Assembly (NCBI GenBank): GCA_031549885.1
Contig: JAVBPD010000152.1
Location: forward strand, 1 to 17,199
Direction: 5' to 3'
Length of the DNA stretch: 17,199 bases
DNA from: WQUF01 sp031549885
Lineage (GTDB): Bacteria > Bacillota > Clostridia > Clostridiales > Clostridiaceae
The number at the start of each line of letters is the position of its first letter. Position 1 is the first letter of the stretch. Positions 1 to 7,168 of this stretch are shown piece after piece. Under the pieces are notes generated by a model that saw only the letters and a list, made by a program, of their open reading frames with translations, made no database searches and was not told where the DNA came from. A program made the translations under genes and the position numbers.

Positions 1-716
1 GCTTCTTTGCACAATCTGTTTAAAGTAAGATAGTTAAAAACTGTAGCCTGACTTATAGAAAATTCCTTTGATATAGTTTCAGCTATATTTATGTCGTTTC
101 TGTATAATTTTGTCCTTTTTAAAATCTCATATTTTTCTAATATAGCTTTAATGTAGACTTCTTGAGACATTGTTCGGTAATTTAAATTTGAGTCTATTAT
201 GAGGCTTCTCTCAAAATATTCATCTACATCCGCATCTAATATAAAGCATGGGGCATATTTAAACCTCTCTTCTCTTTTTTGCTCATATATATTTTTTAGA
301 GCCAAAAATCTTGAATTTCCTGAAATTATTTCATACTTCCCATTTTCTCTGATTTTTACAACTAAAGGGCTTAAAATCCCTATGGATTCTATTGAGGAAA
401 TTAAGTTTAATAGCTCTAATTCCTTTGGTTTGTCAAAATACGACCAACTTGTCTGTGGTTTTTGCAGTTTATCTATGTCGATGTATTCAAATCTTTTAAA
501 TACATCAATTCCATTTGAAAAGGTATCAACCCTTTTTTTCATCATCTTTTCGTGTACCCTTCGAGAATTTTCCTGTTCTTCTAAAGAAAGGGAAGATCCG
601 CTTAATTTTATAACCTCATAAGTTGTAGTAATAGGAGAATTCTTAAGCCTATGATGTGGCATTAAATCGTCTCCAACAGTTATTGTAATTTTATCGCTTA
701 TATATCCAAAATTCAT
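1..716 (-). CDS. ParB-like nuclease/partition-domain protein, C-terminus beyond window
   Basis: The minus strand is open from an ATG at 716-714 to the left edge, giving 238 complete codons. The start is preceded by GGAG (726-723) with a 6-base spacer. Residues about 100-145 carry a ParB/Srx-type core: a helix of the ELLNLISSIESIGIL kind, then PLVVKIRENGKYEIISGNSR and FLALKNI. GNSR sits where classical ParB has GERR. Residues about 205-235 look like a helix-turn-helix (INIAETISKEFSISQATVFNYL). Family members bind DNA, and in true ParB the domain binds CTP; stand-alone relatives act as regulators or nucleases in mobile or accessory DNA. The roughly 75-residue N-terminal extension before the core is longer than usual for chromosomal Spo0J/ParB, and no parA is visible. 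It is therefore more likely an accessory ParB-like protein than the chromosomal partition gene. The domain call is firm; the role is not known. Confidence 0.75.
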   Translation of the reverse strand, partial: MNFGYISDKITITVGDDLMPHHRLKNSPITTTYEVIKLSGSSLSLEEQENSRRVHEKMMKKRVDTFSNGIDVFKRFEYIDIDKLQKPQTSWSYFDKPKELELLNLISSIESIGILSPLVVKIRENGKYEIISGNSRFLALKNIYEQKREERFKYAPCFILDADVDEYFERSLIIDSNLNYRTMSQEVYIKAILEKYEILKRTKLYRNDINIAETISKEFSISQATVFNYLTLNRLCKE

Positions 717-838
717 ATTAGTCTCCATTAATTATTAACATATAATGTATATGCATATAGTAATGGATTTAACACATTGATTAAAGATTAACTGCAGTAT
801 TATAATCAAATCATCTATTGTGCAAGGAGATTTTATTG
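717..838. promoter_or_regulatory. Divergent intergenic region with a promoter for the acetyltransferase and a 12-bp palindrome
   Basis: On the plus strand, TTGATT (777-782), an 18-base spacer and TATAAT (801-806) form a reasonable sigma-A promoter for the gene starting at 839. A perfect 12-bp palindrome, TATATGCATATA (748-759), lies between this promoter and the start of the divergent ParB-like gene. It could be an operator, but palindromes this short arise by chance in AT-rich DNA. No convincing -35/-10 pair was found for the minus-strand gene. Confidence 0.45.
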
Positions 839-1381
839 ATGAATATTATTAATGTGGCTGAAATCATAAATGCTGAAAATTATTTATTAAAGGTTATTTC
901 TTTAGATTATACTTTAGAAATGTTTTTGTTTAGAAGTGATAAGTATGTGTGTGAAAGCGAAGGGGTATTTCCAGATAAAACAGAGGATGATACTATAAAA
1001 TTTATAAATAAAATAGTGAAAGGACTAGAAGATAGAAAATGGATATATTGGGTTATACTAAATAAGGAAAATGAGCTTGTAGGTTCTATATGCATTTGGA
1101 ATTTAGATTTTGAAGAGAAAAGTGCAGAACTTGGATATGGTATTAGATCTTCTTATCAAAATAAAGGTATTATGAGCGAAGTTTTGCCATTTGTTGAAGA
1201 TTATGCATTTAGAAAAATGGAAGTTTTATATTTAAATGCATTTACAAATAAAGAAAATAAAAATTCAATAAAACTTTTAAATAAATTAGGCTATGTAAAA
1301 ACTGGTGAAATAGAAGAAGAAAATCAAAAGGGTGAAATGGTTACCATGGTAAAATATTCTAAAGAAAAAAGCGTTAATTAA
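839..1381 (+). CDS. GNAT-family N-acetyltransferase (RimJ/RimL-like)
   Basis: A 180-residue protein of the Gcn5-related fold that should transfer an acetyl group from acetyl-CoA to an amine on a protein N-terminus or small molecule. The core strand and acetyl-CoA loop are at residues about 80-120: ELVGSICIWNLD, then AELGYGIRSSYQNKGIMSEV. QNKGIM is the Q/R-x-x-G-x-G/A pyrophosphate loop with methionine at the last position, as in several RimL-like enzymes. The C-terminal N-x-x-S-x-x-L-x-x-x-L-G-Y motif is at residues 141-152. I chose ATG 839 because AAGGAG (824-829) lies 9 bases upstream; TTG 836 and the more distant TTG 818 are possible but less likely. It is transcribed alone, divergent from the ParB-like gene. 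The substrate cannot be told from sequence. Confidence 0.85.
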   Translation: MNIINVAEIINAENYLLKVISLDYTLEMFLFRSDKYVCESEGVFPDKTEDDTIKFINKIVKGLEDRKWIYWVILNKENELVGSICIWNLDFEEKSAELGYGIRSSYQNKGIMSEVLPFVEDYAFRKMEVLYLNAFTNKENKNSIKLLNKLGYVKTGEIEEENQKGEMVTMVKYSKEKSVN

Positions 1382-1442
1382 ACTAAAAAAATAACCGCTT
1401 CCTATATTTTTGAAACAGAGTATTATTATTATTTAATACCTG

Positions 1443-1466
1443 TTTTAATAAATCTTTTAATAAATC
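1443..1466. repeat. Two perfect tandem copies of a 12-bp unit
   Basis: The unit TTTTAATAAATC occurs twice in direct succession in the 149- to 158-base gap between the acetyltransferase and the S1-domain gene. It is AT-rich and may be replication slippage. No hairpin terminator was seen after the acetyltransferase gene, and no clear promoter for the S1 gene. Confidence 0.7.
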
Positions 1467-1539
1467 TTCTTTTTATATCGATTATAGTTTAAAATAAGTT
1501 GTAAGGTTTCAACCAAATTTAAAAGAGAAGGTGATATTA

Positions 1540-2463
1540 ATGGACAATTTAAGTGAGAATGATTTTATTAGCCAATTAAATACACAAACGAGAAAGATTG
1601 AAGAAGGAGAGATTATAACAGGTAAAGTCTATTCAGTAAGAGATGACTTAATTATTATTAATTTTGGATATATGAGAGATGGAGTGCTTAATAAACAAGA
1701 TGCTCTTTATGATATGAATTTAAATTTAAAGGATGAATTTAAAGTTGGTGATGAAATCACATGCATGATAATGGGATTAAATGATGGTGATGGAAATGTA
1801 ATTCTTTCCAAAAAAGAAGCTGATAGTGTTAAACTTTGGGAAAGGCTTGAAAAATATAAGGATTCCAAAAGAATTTTAACTGTTGTCATAAAAGATGTTG
1901 TAAAGGGTGGACTTATAACATATATTGATGGTTTTAGAGCTTTTATACCTCAATCACAATTAGGTGAAAACAGGGATTTATTTAGTTATGTTGGAAAGAA
2001 TATTGATGTTAATGTCATAGAATTTAACAAAGAAAATAAAAAAATCATACTTTCAAGAAAAGAAATTGAGCAAAATGAAAAGGAAAAGCGAGTAAAGAGT
2101 GCTGTAGCTGATTTTTATTCATCTCATAAACCTGGAGATGTATTTGAAGGAAATGTAGTAAAACTTCTTCATTTTGGGGCACTTGTTGAAATAGAAAAGG
2201 ATATAGTTGGCCTTGTCCATATAAGTGAAATAACTGATAAAAATATACCAAAAGTGTCAGATGCTCTTTCAGTACATGACAAAGTCAAGGTTAGAATATT
2301 GTCTATGGATAGTGAATCTAAAAAAATATCTCTTACTATTAAAGGCGCTGAAGAAGTAGTAAAGGAAAAGTTTGATCATTTAGTGGATTCAAGTAGAATG
2401 TCGCAGAATTTAGGGGATTTGTTAAAAGATAAATTAAAAAACTTTAAATTTGATGAAGAATAA
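1540..2463 (+). CDS. S1 RNA-binding domain protein with three S1 repeats (ribosomal protein S1-like)
   Basis: A 307-residue cytoplasmic RNA-binding protein with three S1/OB-fold domains at about 22-92, 110-173 and 198-268. Each begins with a G-x-V strand (EIITGKVYSV, LTVVIKDVVKGGL, DVFEGNVVKLLHFGALVEI) and ends with an ILS or ISL strand. The third is the most canonical, with GLVHISEI and KVRILSMDSESKKISL. Bacillus and Clostridium carry short S1-like proteins of this kind (YpfD/RpsA-like) instead of the six-domain E. coli S1; they bind mRNA and may associate with ribosomes. ATG 1540 is preferred over GTG 1531, because AGAAGGTG (1526-1533) is the ribosome binding site for 1540 and overlaps that GTG. 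It is monocistronic, with a terminator directly after it. The C-terminal tail (269-307) is charged and not part of an S1 fold. Confidence 0.85.
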   Translation: MDNLSENDFISQLNTQTRKIEEGEIITGKVYSVRDDLIIINFGYMRDGVLNKQDALYDMNLNLKDEFKVGDEITCMIMGLNDGDGNVILSKKEADSVKLWERLEKYKDSKRILTVVIKDVVKGGLITYIDGFRAFIPQSQLGENRDLFSYVGKNIDVNVIEFNKENKKIILSRKEIEQNEKEKRVKSAVADFYSSHKPGDVFEGNVVKLLHFGALVEIEKDIVGLVHISEITDKNIPKVSDALSVHDKVKVRILSMDSESKKISLTIKGAEEVVKEKFDHLVDSSRMSQNLGDLLKDKLKNFKFDEE

Positions 2464-2468
2464 AATAT

Positions 2469-2501
2469 AAGCTGCTAAATTTTGCAGCTTTATTTTTATT
2501 T
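2469..2501 (+). terminator. Rho-independent terminator of the S1-domain gene
   Basis: A perfect 7-bp stem, AAGCTGC (2469-2475) with GCAGCTT (2484-2490) and an 8-base loop, is followed by the T-rich tract TATTTTTATTT. It starts 6 bases after the stop codon. Confidence 0.85.
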
Positions 2502-2506
2502 AAAGC

Positions 2507-2547
2507 TTTAACTTAAAGTCGCTTGTGATATAATTTAATTAAATTAT
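2507..2547 (+). promoter_or_regulatory. Extended -10 promoter overlapped by an 18-bp perfect palindrome, probable Fur-family operator
   Basis: TGATATAAT (2526-2534) is an extended -10 element; TTTAAC (2507-2512) is a weak -35 at 16 bases. The perfect palindrome ATAATTTAATTAAATTAT (2530-2547) covers the -10 and the likely transcription start. Fur, PerR and Zur boxes are AT-rich palindromes in this position and many of these regulators repress their own gene, so autoregulation is a fair inference. The sequence is not an exact Fur or PerR consensus. Confidence 0.5.
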
Positions 2548-2565
2548 TGAAAAGTGGTGATAATA

Positions 2566-2997
2566 TTGCAAGTAGAAGAGATTTTAAAAAAATATAATAT
2601 GAAAAATACTAAGCAAAGATCTACAATTCTTAAATTTTTTCTAGAAAATGATGAGCCTTGTAATATTACTGCAATATTAGATTTTGTCAAAAATGAAGGA
2701 TTGGATGTAGACATATCAACTATTTATAGAACTGTAGACAAATTTTGCGAACTAAATATAATAGAAAAAATATATTTAGACAGCAAGGAATATGGTTATA
2801 TATTTAAAAGAAATAACCATAAACATTTGGTAAAATGTGTTTCATGTAAAAAGGACATAGAAATTGATTGCCCTATTGAAGAAGCCTACCGTATTTTAAA
2901 GGTTAAAAATGGTATAGAAATGAATTATCATTGCAATGAAGCATCTTTTGATGTGATTTGCAAGGAATGTAGCATTAAAAATCAAAGGAGATTTTAA
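2566..2997 (+). CDS. Fur-family metal-dependent transcriptional regulator
   Basis: A 143-residue member of the ferric uptake regulator superfamily, a dimeric metal-responsive repressor. The N-terminal winged helix shows TKQRSTILKFFL (residues 15-26) and the recognition helix region VDISTIYRTVDKFCELNII (48-66). The C-terminal dimerisation domain has the two CxxC pairs of the structural zinc site, CVSC (91-94) and CKEC (132-135), plus HKH (85-87) for the regulatory metal. Whether it senses iron, zinc, manganese or peroxide cannot be decided. The start is TTG 2566, because the Shine-Dalgarno-like AAAGTGGTGA (2551-2560) lies 5 bases upstream; an upstream in-frame GTG at 2554 falls inside that site. 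A gene for a small acidic protein follows after 3 bases, so the two are co-transcribed. Confidence 0.88.
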   Translation: MQVEEILKKYNMKNTKQRSTILKFFLENDEPCNITAILDFVKNEGLDVDISTIYRTVDKFCELNIIEKIYLDSKEYGYIFKRNNHKHLVKCVSCKKDIEIDCPIEEAYRILKVKNGIEMNYHCNEASFDVICKECSIKNQRRF

Positions 2998-3000
2998 ATA

Positions 3001-3396
3001 ATGGATTGTAGCAATTTGCTTTTAATGGAGCTAGATATAAAAACTAATCTTTATAAAGGGGATTTAGGCACTTATATTGTAGAAGATAATGAAAATATTA
3101 AAAAATTTTATTATGATGGCAAATTTGTAAATGTTTATTTTGATGTAAATGAAGATGTGGAAGATTGGGAGTATTCTGCTATTTTTGATTTGTTTCCCTA
3201 TGAAAGATTTGAAAATAAAGGCTTTTACGTGAACGATGTTGATGATGATTATAATCCAGCTTGGATTATAAAATTTGAATATATTGATGACAGAGAAAAG
3301 ATGCAAGAAAGACTTGATGAACTTTTGGAAATTTTTCAAGATTCATTAGAATTTACATTTAACGAGATAAAAGATAAAAATGAGGAATACAAATAA
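3001..3396 (+). CDS. Small acidic protein of unknown function
   Basis: I do not recognise this 131-residue protein with certainty. It is soluble, without signal peptide or membrane segment, and very acidic (for example FDVNEDVEDWEYSAIFDLFPYE and DVDDDYNP), with many aromatic residues. The C-terminal third (about residues 97-131) is predicted helical and charged (REKMQERLDELLEIFQDS). Its ribosome binding site AAAGGAG (2984-2990) lies inside the end of the Fur-family gene, and only 3 bases separate that stop from this ATG, which implies co-transcription and probably translational coupling. Small proteins next to metal regulators can be partners or targets, but nothing here proves that. The stop codon lies within the shared terminator hairpin. 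Confidence 0.75.
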   Translation: MDCSNLLLMELDIKTNLYKGDLGTYIVEDNENIKKFYYDGKFVNVYFDVNEDVEDWEYSAIFDLFPYERFENKGFYVNDVDDDYNPAWIIKFEYIDDREKMQERLDELLEIFQDSLEFTFNEIKDKNEEYK

Positions 3397-3419
3397 GGCT
3401 TAAATTTTAAGCCTTATTT
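3391..3419. terminator. Bidirectional terminator shared by convergent genes
   Basis: A perfect 13-bp stem, AAATAAGGCTTAA (3391-3403) with TTAAGCCTTATTT (3407-3419), has a 3-base loop. The outer A and T runs serve as U-tracts in both directions. The plus-strand stop (3394-3396) and the minus-strand telA stop (3402-3400) both lie inside the stem. Confidence 0.88.
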
Positions 3420-4410
3420 CGTCATTTAGTTTTATAAGTTTAGCTGTTTCATTAGTTATATCTTTTTCCTTAAGATCTTTTAATATGCTTGTTTCTTTTA
3501 TTCCATCTCTTAAGATATCTATTGTTTTTAAAATGGTGTTTTTATCTAGATTATTTTGATTGATAAAAGATTCTTTAAATTTTTCACTTAAGCTTGGGTC
3601 AATAGCCAAAGCTTCATTTATTTGCTTTTTTATTAGTTCATCAGATTTTGACTGTATAGATTGTTTTTTTAATATTATAGAATTTAAAACACATTGCTTT
3701 AAAAGAGGGATAGTAGCAATATAAAATGAGTTCATGTTATTATTTATGGAAGAGTTATTTGAAATTACATTTTTTATGGCAACTGTTTGCTGCAGAGCTA
3801 TATTTTCAATTAACTTTAAATTATAGTGTTTTTTGTCCATCATATTTTTAAAATTATCTTTAGAATTATTTATCACATATATGTCATTTCTAAAGAGATC
3901 TAAAGCTTTTGAATATTTTCTAATTTGAGTGTAATATGCTAAACTGTTTTGAAATAATTCATATAAATATGCATTGGTATTATTTAAATTTAATTGAAAA
4001 TTTTTAATTAACACTATAATTCTATCTGATTCAAGTAAAATAGGAGTGTATTTTTTATATAATTCATCTAAAGGAATTTCAACATCTTTTTTAAAAAACA
4101 CAGGAAAAGTATTTTTTTGTTTTGGAAGAAAGTCTGATGGTTCAAGTTTAGCTATAAAGGATGAAAGTTTATCTGTTAAATCACTTAAAATAGAAGTATT
4201 ATCATGTTTTAAGGCATTTATAGTTTTATCACAAAATAAAGATACTTCATTTGAAGTAATTGCACCAAATGTAAAAAGAGAATTGTAATCATTTATCTTT
4301 AGCTGCACACTTATAGCTTTTATTTCTGAAGATAAATTTAAGCTTTCTTCTATGGAATTAACTTCCTTATTTAAGTCAAAGTTTTTTATGTTTTCCATAT
4401 ACTCTTTCAT
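3400..4410 (-). CDS. telA: TelA/YaaN-family toxic-anion-resistance protein
   Basis: About 336 residues, mostly helical, cytoplasmic, without membrane segments. It matches the TelA family in the run of early motifs (FTFGAITSNEVSLFCDKTINAL, then SDLTDKLSSFIAKLEP), the middle coiled-coil region (ESDRIIVLIKNFQLNL), and IALQQTVAIKNVISNN followed by IPLLKQCVLNSIILKKQ. The family is linked to tellurite and other anion resistance, and in Ter-type stress loci it is a regular partner of YceG-like proteins, as here: yceG lies upstream on the same strand. It is somewhat shorter than typical TelA (about 380). The start is uncertain. ATG 4410 has no good ribosome binding site; TTG 4413 is adjacent, and ATG 4395 (residue 6) has AAAGAG too close. 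The frame stays open upstream through an unusual structured spacer to about 4480. Confidence 0.8.
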   Translation of the reverse strand: MKEYMENIKNFDLNKEVNSIEESLNLSSEIKAISVQLKINDYNSLFTFGAITSNEVSLFCDKTINALKHDNTSILSDLTDKLSSFIAKLEPSDFLPKQKNTFPVFFKKDVEIPLDELYKKYTPILLESDRIIVLIKNFQLNLNNTNAYLYELFQNSLAYYTQIRKYSKALDLFRNDIYVINNSKDNFKNMMDKKHYNLKLIENIALQQTVAIKNVISNNSSINNNMNSFYIATIPLLKQCVLNSIILKKQSIQSKSDELIKKQINEALAIDPSLSEKFKESFINQNNLDKNTILKTIDILRDGIKETSILKDLKEKDITNETAKLIKLNDEIRLKI

Positions 4411-4421
4411 CAAATAACTAT

Positions 4422-4471
4422 TGCTGCGGGGTACCGCTATTTTTAAATATGTGGAGAAACGCAGCGTCTCC
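4422..4471. other. GC-richer structured segment upstream of telA with a hairpin
   Basis: These 50 bases contain 25 G or C, well above the surrounding AT-rich DNA. They hold a hairpin GGAGA (4453-4457) with TCTCC (4467-4471), extended by an inner CG/CG pair after a two-base bulge, and a small GCGG/CCGC hairpin (4427-4438). Read as telA mRNA (minus strand), the first stem would hide the Shine-Dalgarno-like AAAGGAG. On the plus strand the hairpin is followed by TTTCTTTTTT, but no plus-strand gene ends here. Confidence 0.5.
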
Positions 4472-4497
4472 TTTCTTTTTTAAAATTAAAAATTAAT

Positions 4498-4530
4498 GTG
4501 CACCTAATGCTTTTAAAGCCTCCGGTGCAC
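4498..4530 (-). terminator. Stem-loop after yceG, possible terminator or attenuator
   Basis: GTGCACC (4498-4504) pairs with GGTGCAC (4524-4530). Inside is a symmetrical 4x4 internal loop and then a GCTT/AAGC stem. Read on the minus strand it is followed by ATTAATTTTTAATTTT, a broken U-tract, so partial termination between yceG and telA is plausible. A CTCC just upstream (minus strand, 4536-4533 region) could pair with the GGAG in the internal loop, giving an alternative fold. Confidence 0.45.
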
Positions 4531-4562
4531 TGGAGTAAGTTATCATTTGCTAATATTATATT

Positions 4563-6992
4563 TTAAATATATCTAAAAAGATTCTTGAAAAAAGATCTCT
4601 TTGCTTGAGAGTAAACTGCATTTGAATTGAAGTTTAAGTTAAAGTTCACCTTTGGAAGCTGGTATGAGTCAAATAAGCTATCTTTAATAAAAGGTTCAAT
4701 GTCGTTATAGTTTGTAGGAGTAAATATTACTATATCAATACCACAGGAATTTAATAATGCTATGGTTATAGCATCATAGATTGAGAACATATCTTTATTA
4801 TTGTGGTATATGATTAGTTTAGGAACAAGAGATGGAAAATCAAATAATTCTAACATTTTAATTACTTGAGGGGATAAATTAAGCAAAGTTTTAACTATTT
4901 TTAATCCATATTGAGGATTATTTTCTTGAGTAAAAATGTGACTTGAATTCATAAGAAAGTTAATTTTATCAATAATTAAATTTTGAAGTGCTGTTTTTAA
5001 ATAGCCAAATCTGTAATATCTATCTTTAAACAATCTACTTTTATTTATTTTATTACCATCAACTAAATGGCTAAAATTACTTTCATTTATTCCTATATCT
5101 ACTCTTGTAAAGGGAAGCTTATCTACAAAATATACATTTCTAGAATTAGAGGAATTTAAAAAGCTTTTTAAATCTGACCAATATTCATTTATATCTTCGT
5201 GAACTCCTTTAACTTTAACAAAGAAATTTGGAATATATATATTTTCATTGTCAAAAGAGAATTCGGGACGAAATTTTGCTTCCTCATTTATTAAAAGTTT
5301 AACTTCATCATAGGTGGATTTTAATGTTACTTGTCTAACTATTTTATCTTCAAATTGCCAAGGCTTTAATAAAAGTATATTGCTATTGTCATAAATTACA
5401 CTTTGCACTTCTTTTTGAACTTTATAATTTTCTGTAGATTTCCTAATTGGCAGTATAGATTTAGGGAATTCAAATATATTAATTGAATTTTTAAATTTAA
5501 TTTCTACAAATAAATCATGAATATCTTTAAACAATGAAAATTCAAAGGGTTTTTCATTATTTGGATTTATATAAATTACGTCAGTGCCTATTGATGAAAA
5601 GAAAATTAAAAATAAAATCTCATGAAGATTTATGTTTCCATAAAATAATATTTTTGGACATTCCTTAAAATTTAAGTTTTTATATAATTTTGGAAAATAT
5701 TCTCCTATCCAAATTAAAAGCTTTATAAAGAAGTTTTTTGTTTTAGTTAAATTGTTGTTTTCTTCTACGTTAAGATAAAGCCTGCAGGCTTTAACATAGC
5801 TGTTAACAATAGCGTTATCTAATAGAGGTTCCGCAGTGTTTGGCAGTAGATTTAAATCAATAAATCTTTTTATTAAAGTTTCCATGCTATTTTGATCAAA
5901 TGCAAGGTTGTTTTCTATATTTTGTAATTTATTGTATATGTTTGAATAATTATTTATTGGAATAGATGATGTAAAATTTACATATCCATTATCTGTTGTC
6001 TTTAAATTATTATTAAATTTAAAAAGCTCATTTTTATATGCAGCAATGGAATCTTCATCTGTTGCATCAATTCCTAAATATAAATAAAAATATACAGGTA
6101 TAATAAGGGAGGGTTTTGCTACAAATTCTATTCTAGAAAACAGGGGTTTTAAAATATTTTTAAAAGGATCTGCAGTGTTTTTACTTAATAAGGATTTTAA
6201 AGCAGGCTCTTTTTCAATTTTAACATCTATCATAGTATTAACTTCATCTGGTTTTAAAGAATTAAAGATTTGTCCTTCACTAAATATAGGCTCCAAATCA
6301 ATAAAGCTTTTATTGATAAACTCAATTTTTCTTGAATATTTATTATCTTTATCTATAAGGTTAAAGTTGCAATCTGAAAGGCTGTTTATAAATAAAACAT
6401 CACACCCACACTGAGACATTAAAAGCAAAAAATATATTTCGTGTTTTTTAATGTTTCCAAAGTATGCTATTTTAGGGATGACTTTATTATTTATTATAAA
6501 TGTAGTATTTAAAATATCCATGCACCACAGTAATATTTTACATATGAAATTTATAGCAATATTTATATTAATAGTTTCTTCATTTGAAGAATATAAATAT
6601 AATACTTGTTTTAATGCTCTTTTGGCAATTAAATTAATATCTTTATAATTTGTAAAGTTTAAAAGGCCTGCTGCATCTAATTTTTCTATTCCTTGAGTAA
6701 AAATGTTTTTATCAAGTGCCTTTAATACATTTATTGATTTATTAACATAATCAGTATTTGAATTTACAGGTATAAAGTCTATAAATTTAATATATTTTGA
6801 GCCTAAACCTTTAAGCTTTTTATTTAAAGTTTTTAAAATTTCAATATAACTTTTCTCATCACTAAATCCGATGTAGCGGTAGAAATAAACATAAATATTG
6901 TTAAGAGAGCTTCCTCTTTCTTCACCACTTTTAAAAATATCATTTAAAATATCATTTGATTCTTTTAAATAAATATTAATATCAAGACTCAA
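4563..6992 (-). CDS. yceG: YceG-like protein of Ter-type stress modules, with three internal repeats
   Basis: An 809-residue soluble protein resembling Bacillus YceG ('putative component of biosynthetic module'), which accompanies TelA and TerD in stress loci. Its activity is not established. Three diverged repeats can be read. Each has a front part (YFYRYIGF 36-43; YFYLYLGI 301-308; FFVKVKGV 590-597) leading to an IP or LPF element, and a back part with a strand, a GN turn, a helix and a second strand: PKIAYFGNIKKHEIYFLLL (173-191) then GCDVLFIN; PKILFYGNINLHEILFLIF (446-464) then GTDVIYINP; PKLIIYHNNKDMFSIYDA (724-741) then GIDIVIFTP. The third copy lacks the H-E-I of the other two. Bacillus YceG is about 540 residues, so this protein is long. 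The start is TTG 6992, with AAAGGATG 9 or so bases upstream; the only nearby ATG runs at once into TGA. telA follows on the same strand after 149 to 152 bases. Confidence 0.78.
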   Translation of the reverse strand: MSLDINIYLKESNDILNDIFKSGEERGSSLNNIYVYFYRYIGFSDEKSYIEILKTLNKKLKGLGSKYIKFIDFIPVNSNTDYVNKSINVLKALDKNIFTQGIEKLDAAGLLNFTNYKDINLIAKRALKQVLYLYSSNEETININIAINFICKILLWCMDILNTTFIINNKVIPKIAYFGNIKKHEIYFLLLMSQCGCDVLFINSLSDCNFNLIDKDNKYSRKIEFINKSFIDLEPIFSEGQIFNSLKPDEVNTMIDVKIEKEPALKSLLSKNTADPFKNILKPLFSRIEFVAKPSLIIPVYFYLYLGIDATDEDSIAAYKNELFKFNNNLKTTDNGYVNFTSSIPINNYSNIYNKLQNIENNLAFDQNSMETLIKRFIDLNLLPNTAEPLLDNAIVNSYVKACRLYLNVEENNNLTKTKNFFIKLLIWIGEYFPKLYKNLNFKECPKILFYGNINLHEILFLIFFSSIGTDVIYINPNNEKPFEFSLFKDIHDLFVEIKFKNSINIFEFPKSILPIRKSTENYKVQKEVQSVIYDNSNILLLKPWQFEDKIVRQVTLKSTYDEVKLLINEEAKFRPEFSFDNENIYIPNFFVKVKGVHEDINEYWSDLKSFLNSSNSRNVYFVDKLPFTRVDIGINESNFSHLVDGNKINKSRLFKDRYYRFGYLKTALQNLIIDKINFLMNSSHIFTQENNPQYGLKIVKTLLNLSPQVIKMLELFDFPSLVPKLIIYHNNKDMFSIYDAITIALLNSCGIDIVIFTPTNYNDIEPFIKDSLFDSYQLPKVNFNLNFNSNAVYSQAKRSFFKNLFRYI

Positions 6993-7047
6993 AATTTCAC
7001 ATCCTTTTAAAAAAAATTGATGTCTTTAAAACTAAATCCATAATGGA

Positions 7048-7076
7048 ATTATATTATTTAAAGAAATATTTGTCTA
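7048..7076 (-). promoter_or_regulatory. Sigma-A promoter for yceG-telA
   Basis: On the minus strand, TAGACA (7076-7071), a 17-base spacer and TATAAT (7053-7048) match five of six and six of six consensus positions. The leader to the yceG start is about 50 bases. No equally good promoter was found for the divergent ATPase gene, although AT-rich -10-like sequences (TATAAG 7115-7120, TATAAA 7121-7126) are present. Confidence 0.7.
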
Positions 7077-7168
7077 TACATAGCATCGGTATAAAAACAA
7101 TTTAATGAAATACATATAAGTATAAATGTTTTTTAAAATTATTTTTTGTATTTAAAGGAGTGTAGTAC

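Noticed and set aside
199..621. Plus-strand open frame of 140 codons
   Set aside because: It lies opposite the ParB-like gene, whose protein has clear family motifs. The plus frame has no ribosome binding site or recognisable protein.
818..838. TTG 818 as start of the acetyltransferase
   Set aside because: The strong AAGGAG falls after this codon and is correctly placed for ATG 839.
4045..4290. Plus-strand open frame of 80 codons inside telA
   Set aside because: It is antisense to a well-supported TelA protein and has no ribosome binding site or family resemblance.
4453..4485. Terminator of a plus-strand gene (GGAGA/TCTCC hairpin plus T-run)
   Set aside because: No plus-strand gene with coding character ends upstream of it; it lies between two minus-strand genes.
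6993..7168. A yybP-ykoY (Mn2+) or other riboswitch before the cation ATPase
   Set aside because: The leader is short and AT-rich, with none of the conserved GC-rich helices of that riboswitch and no terminator hairpin before the gene.
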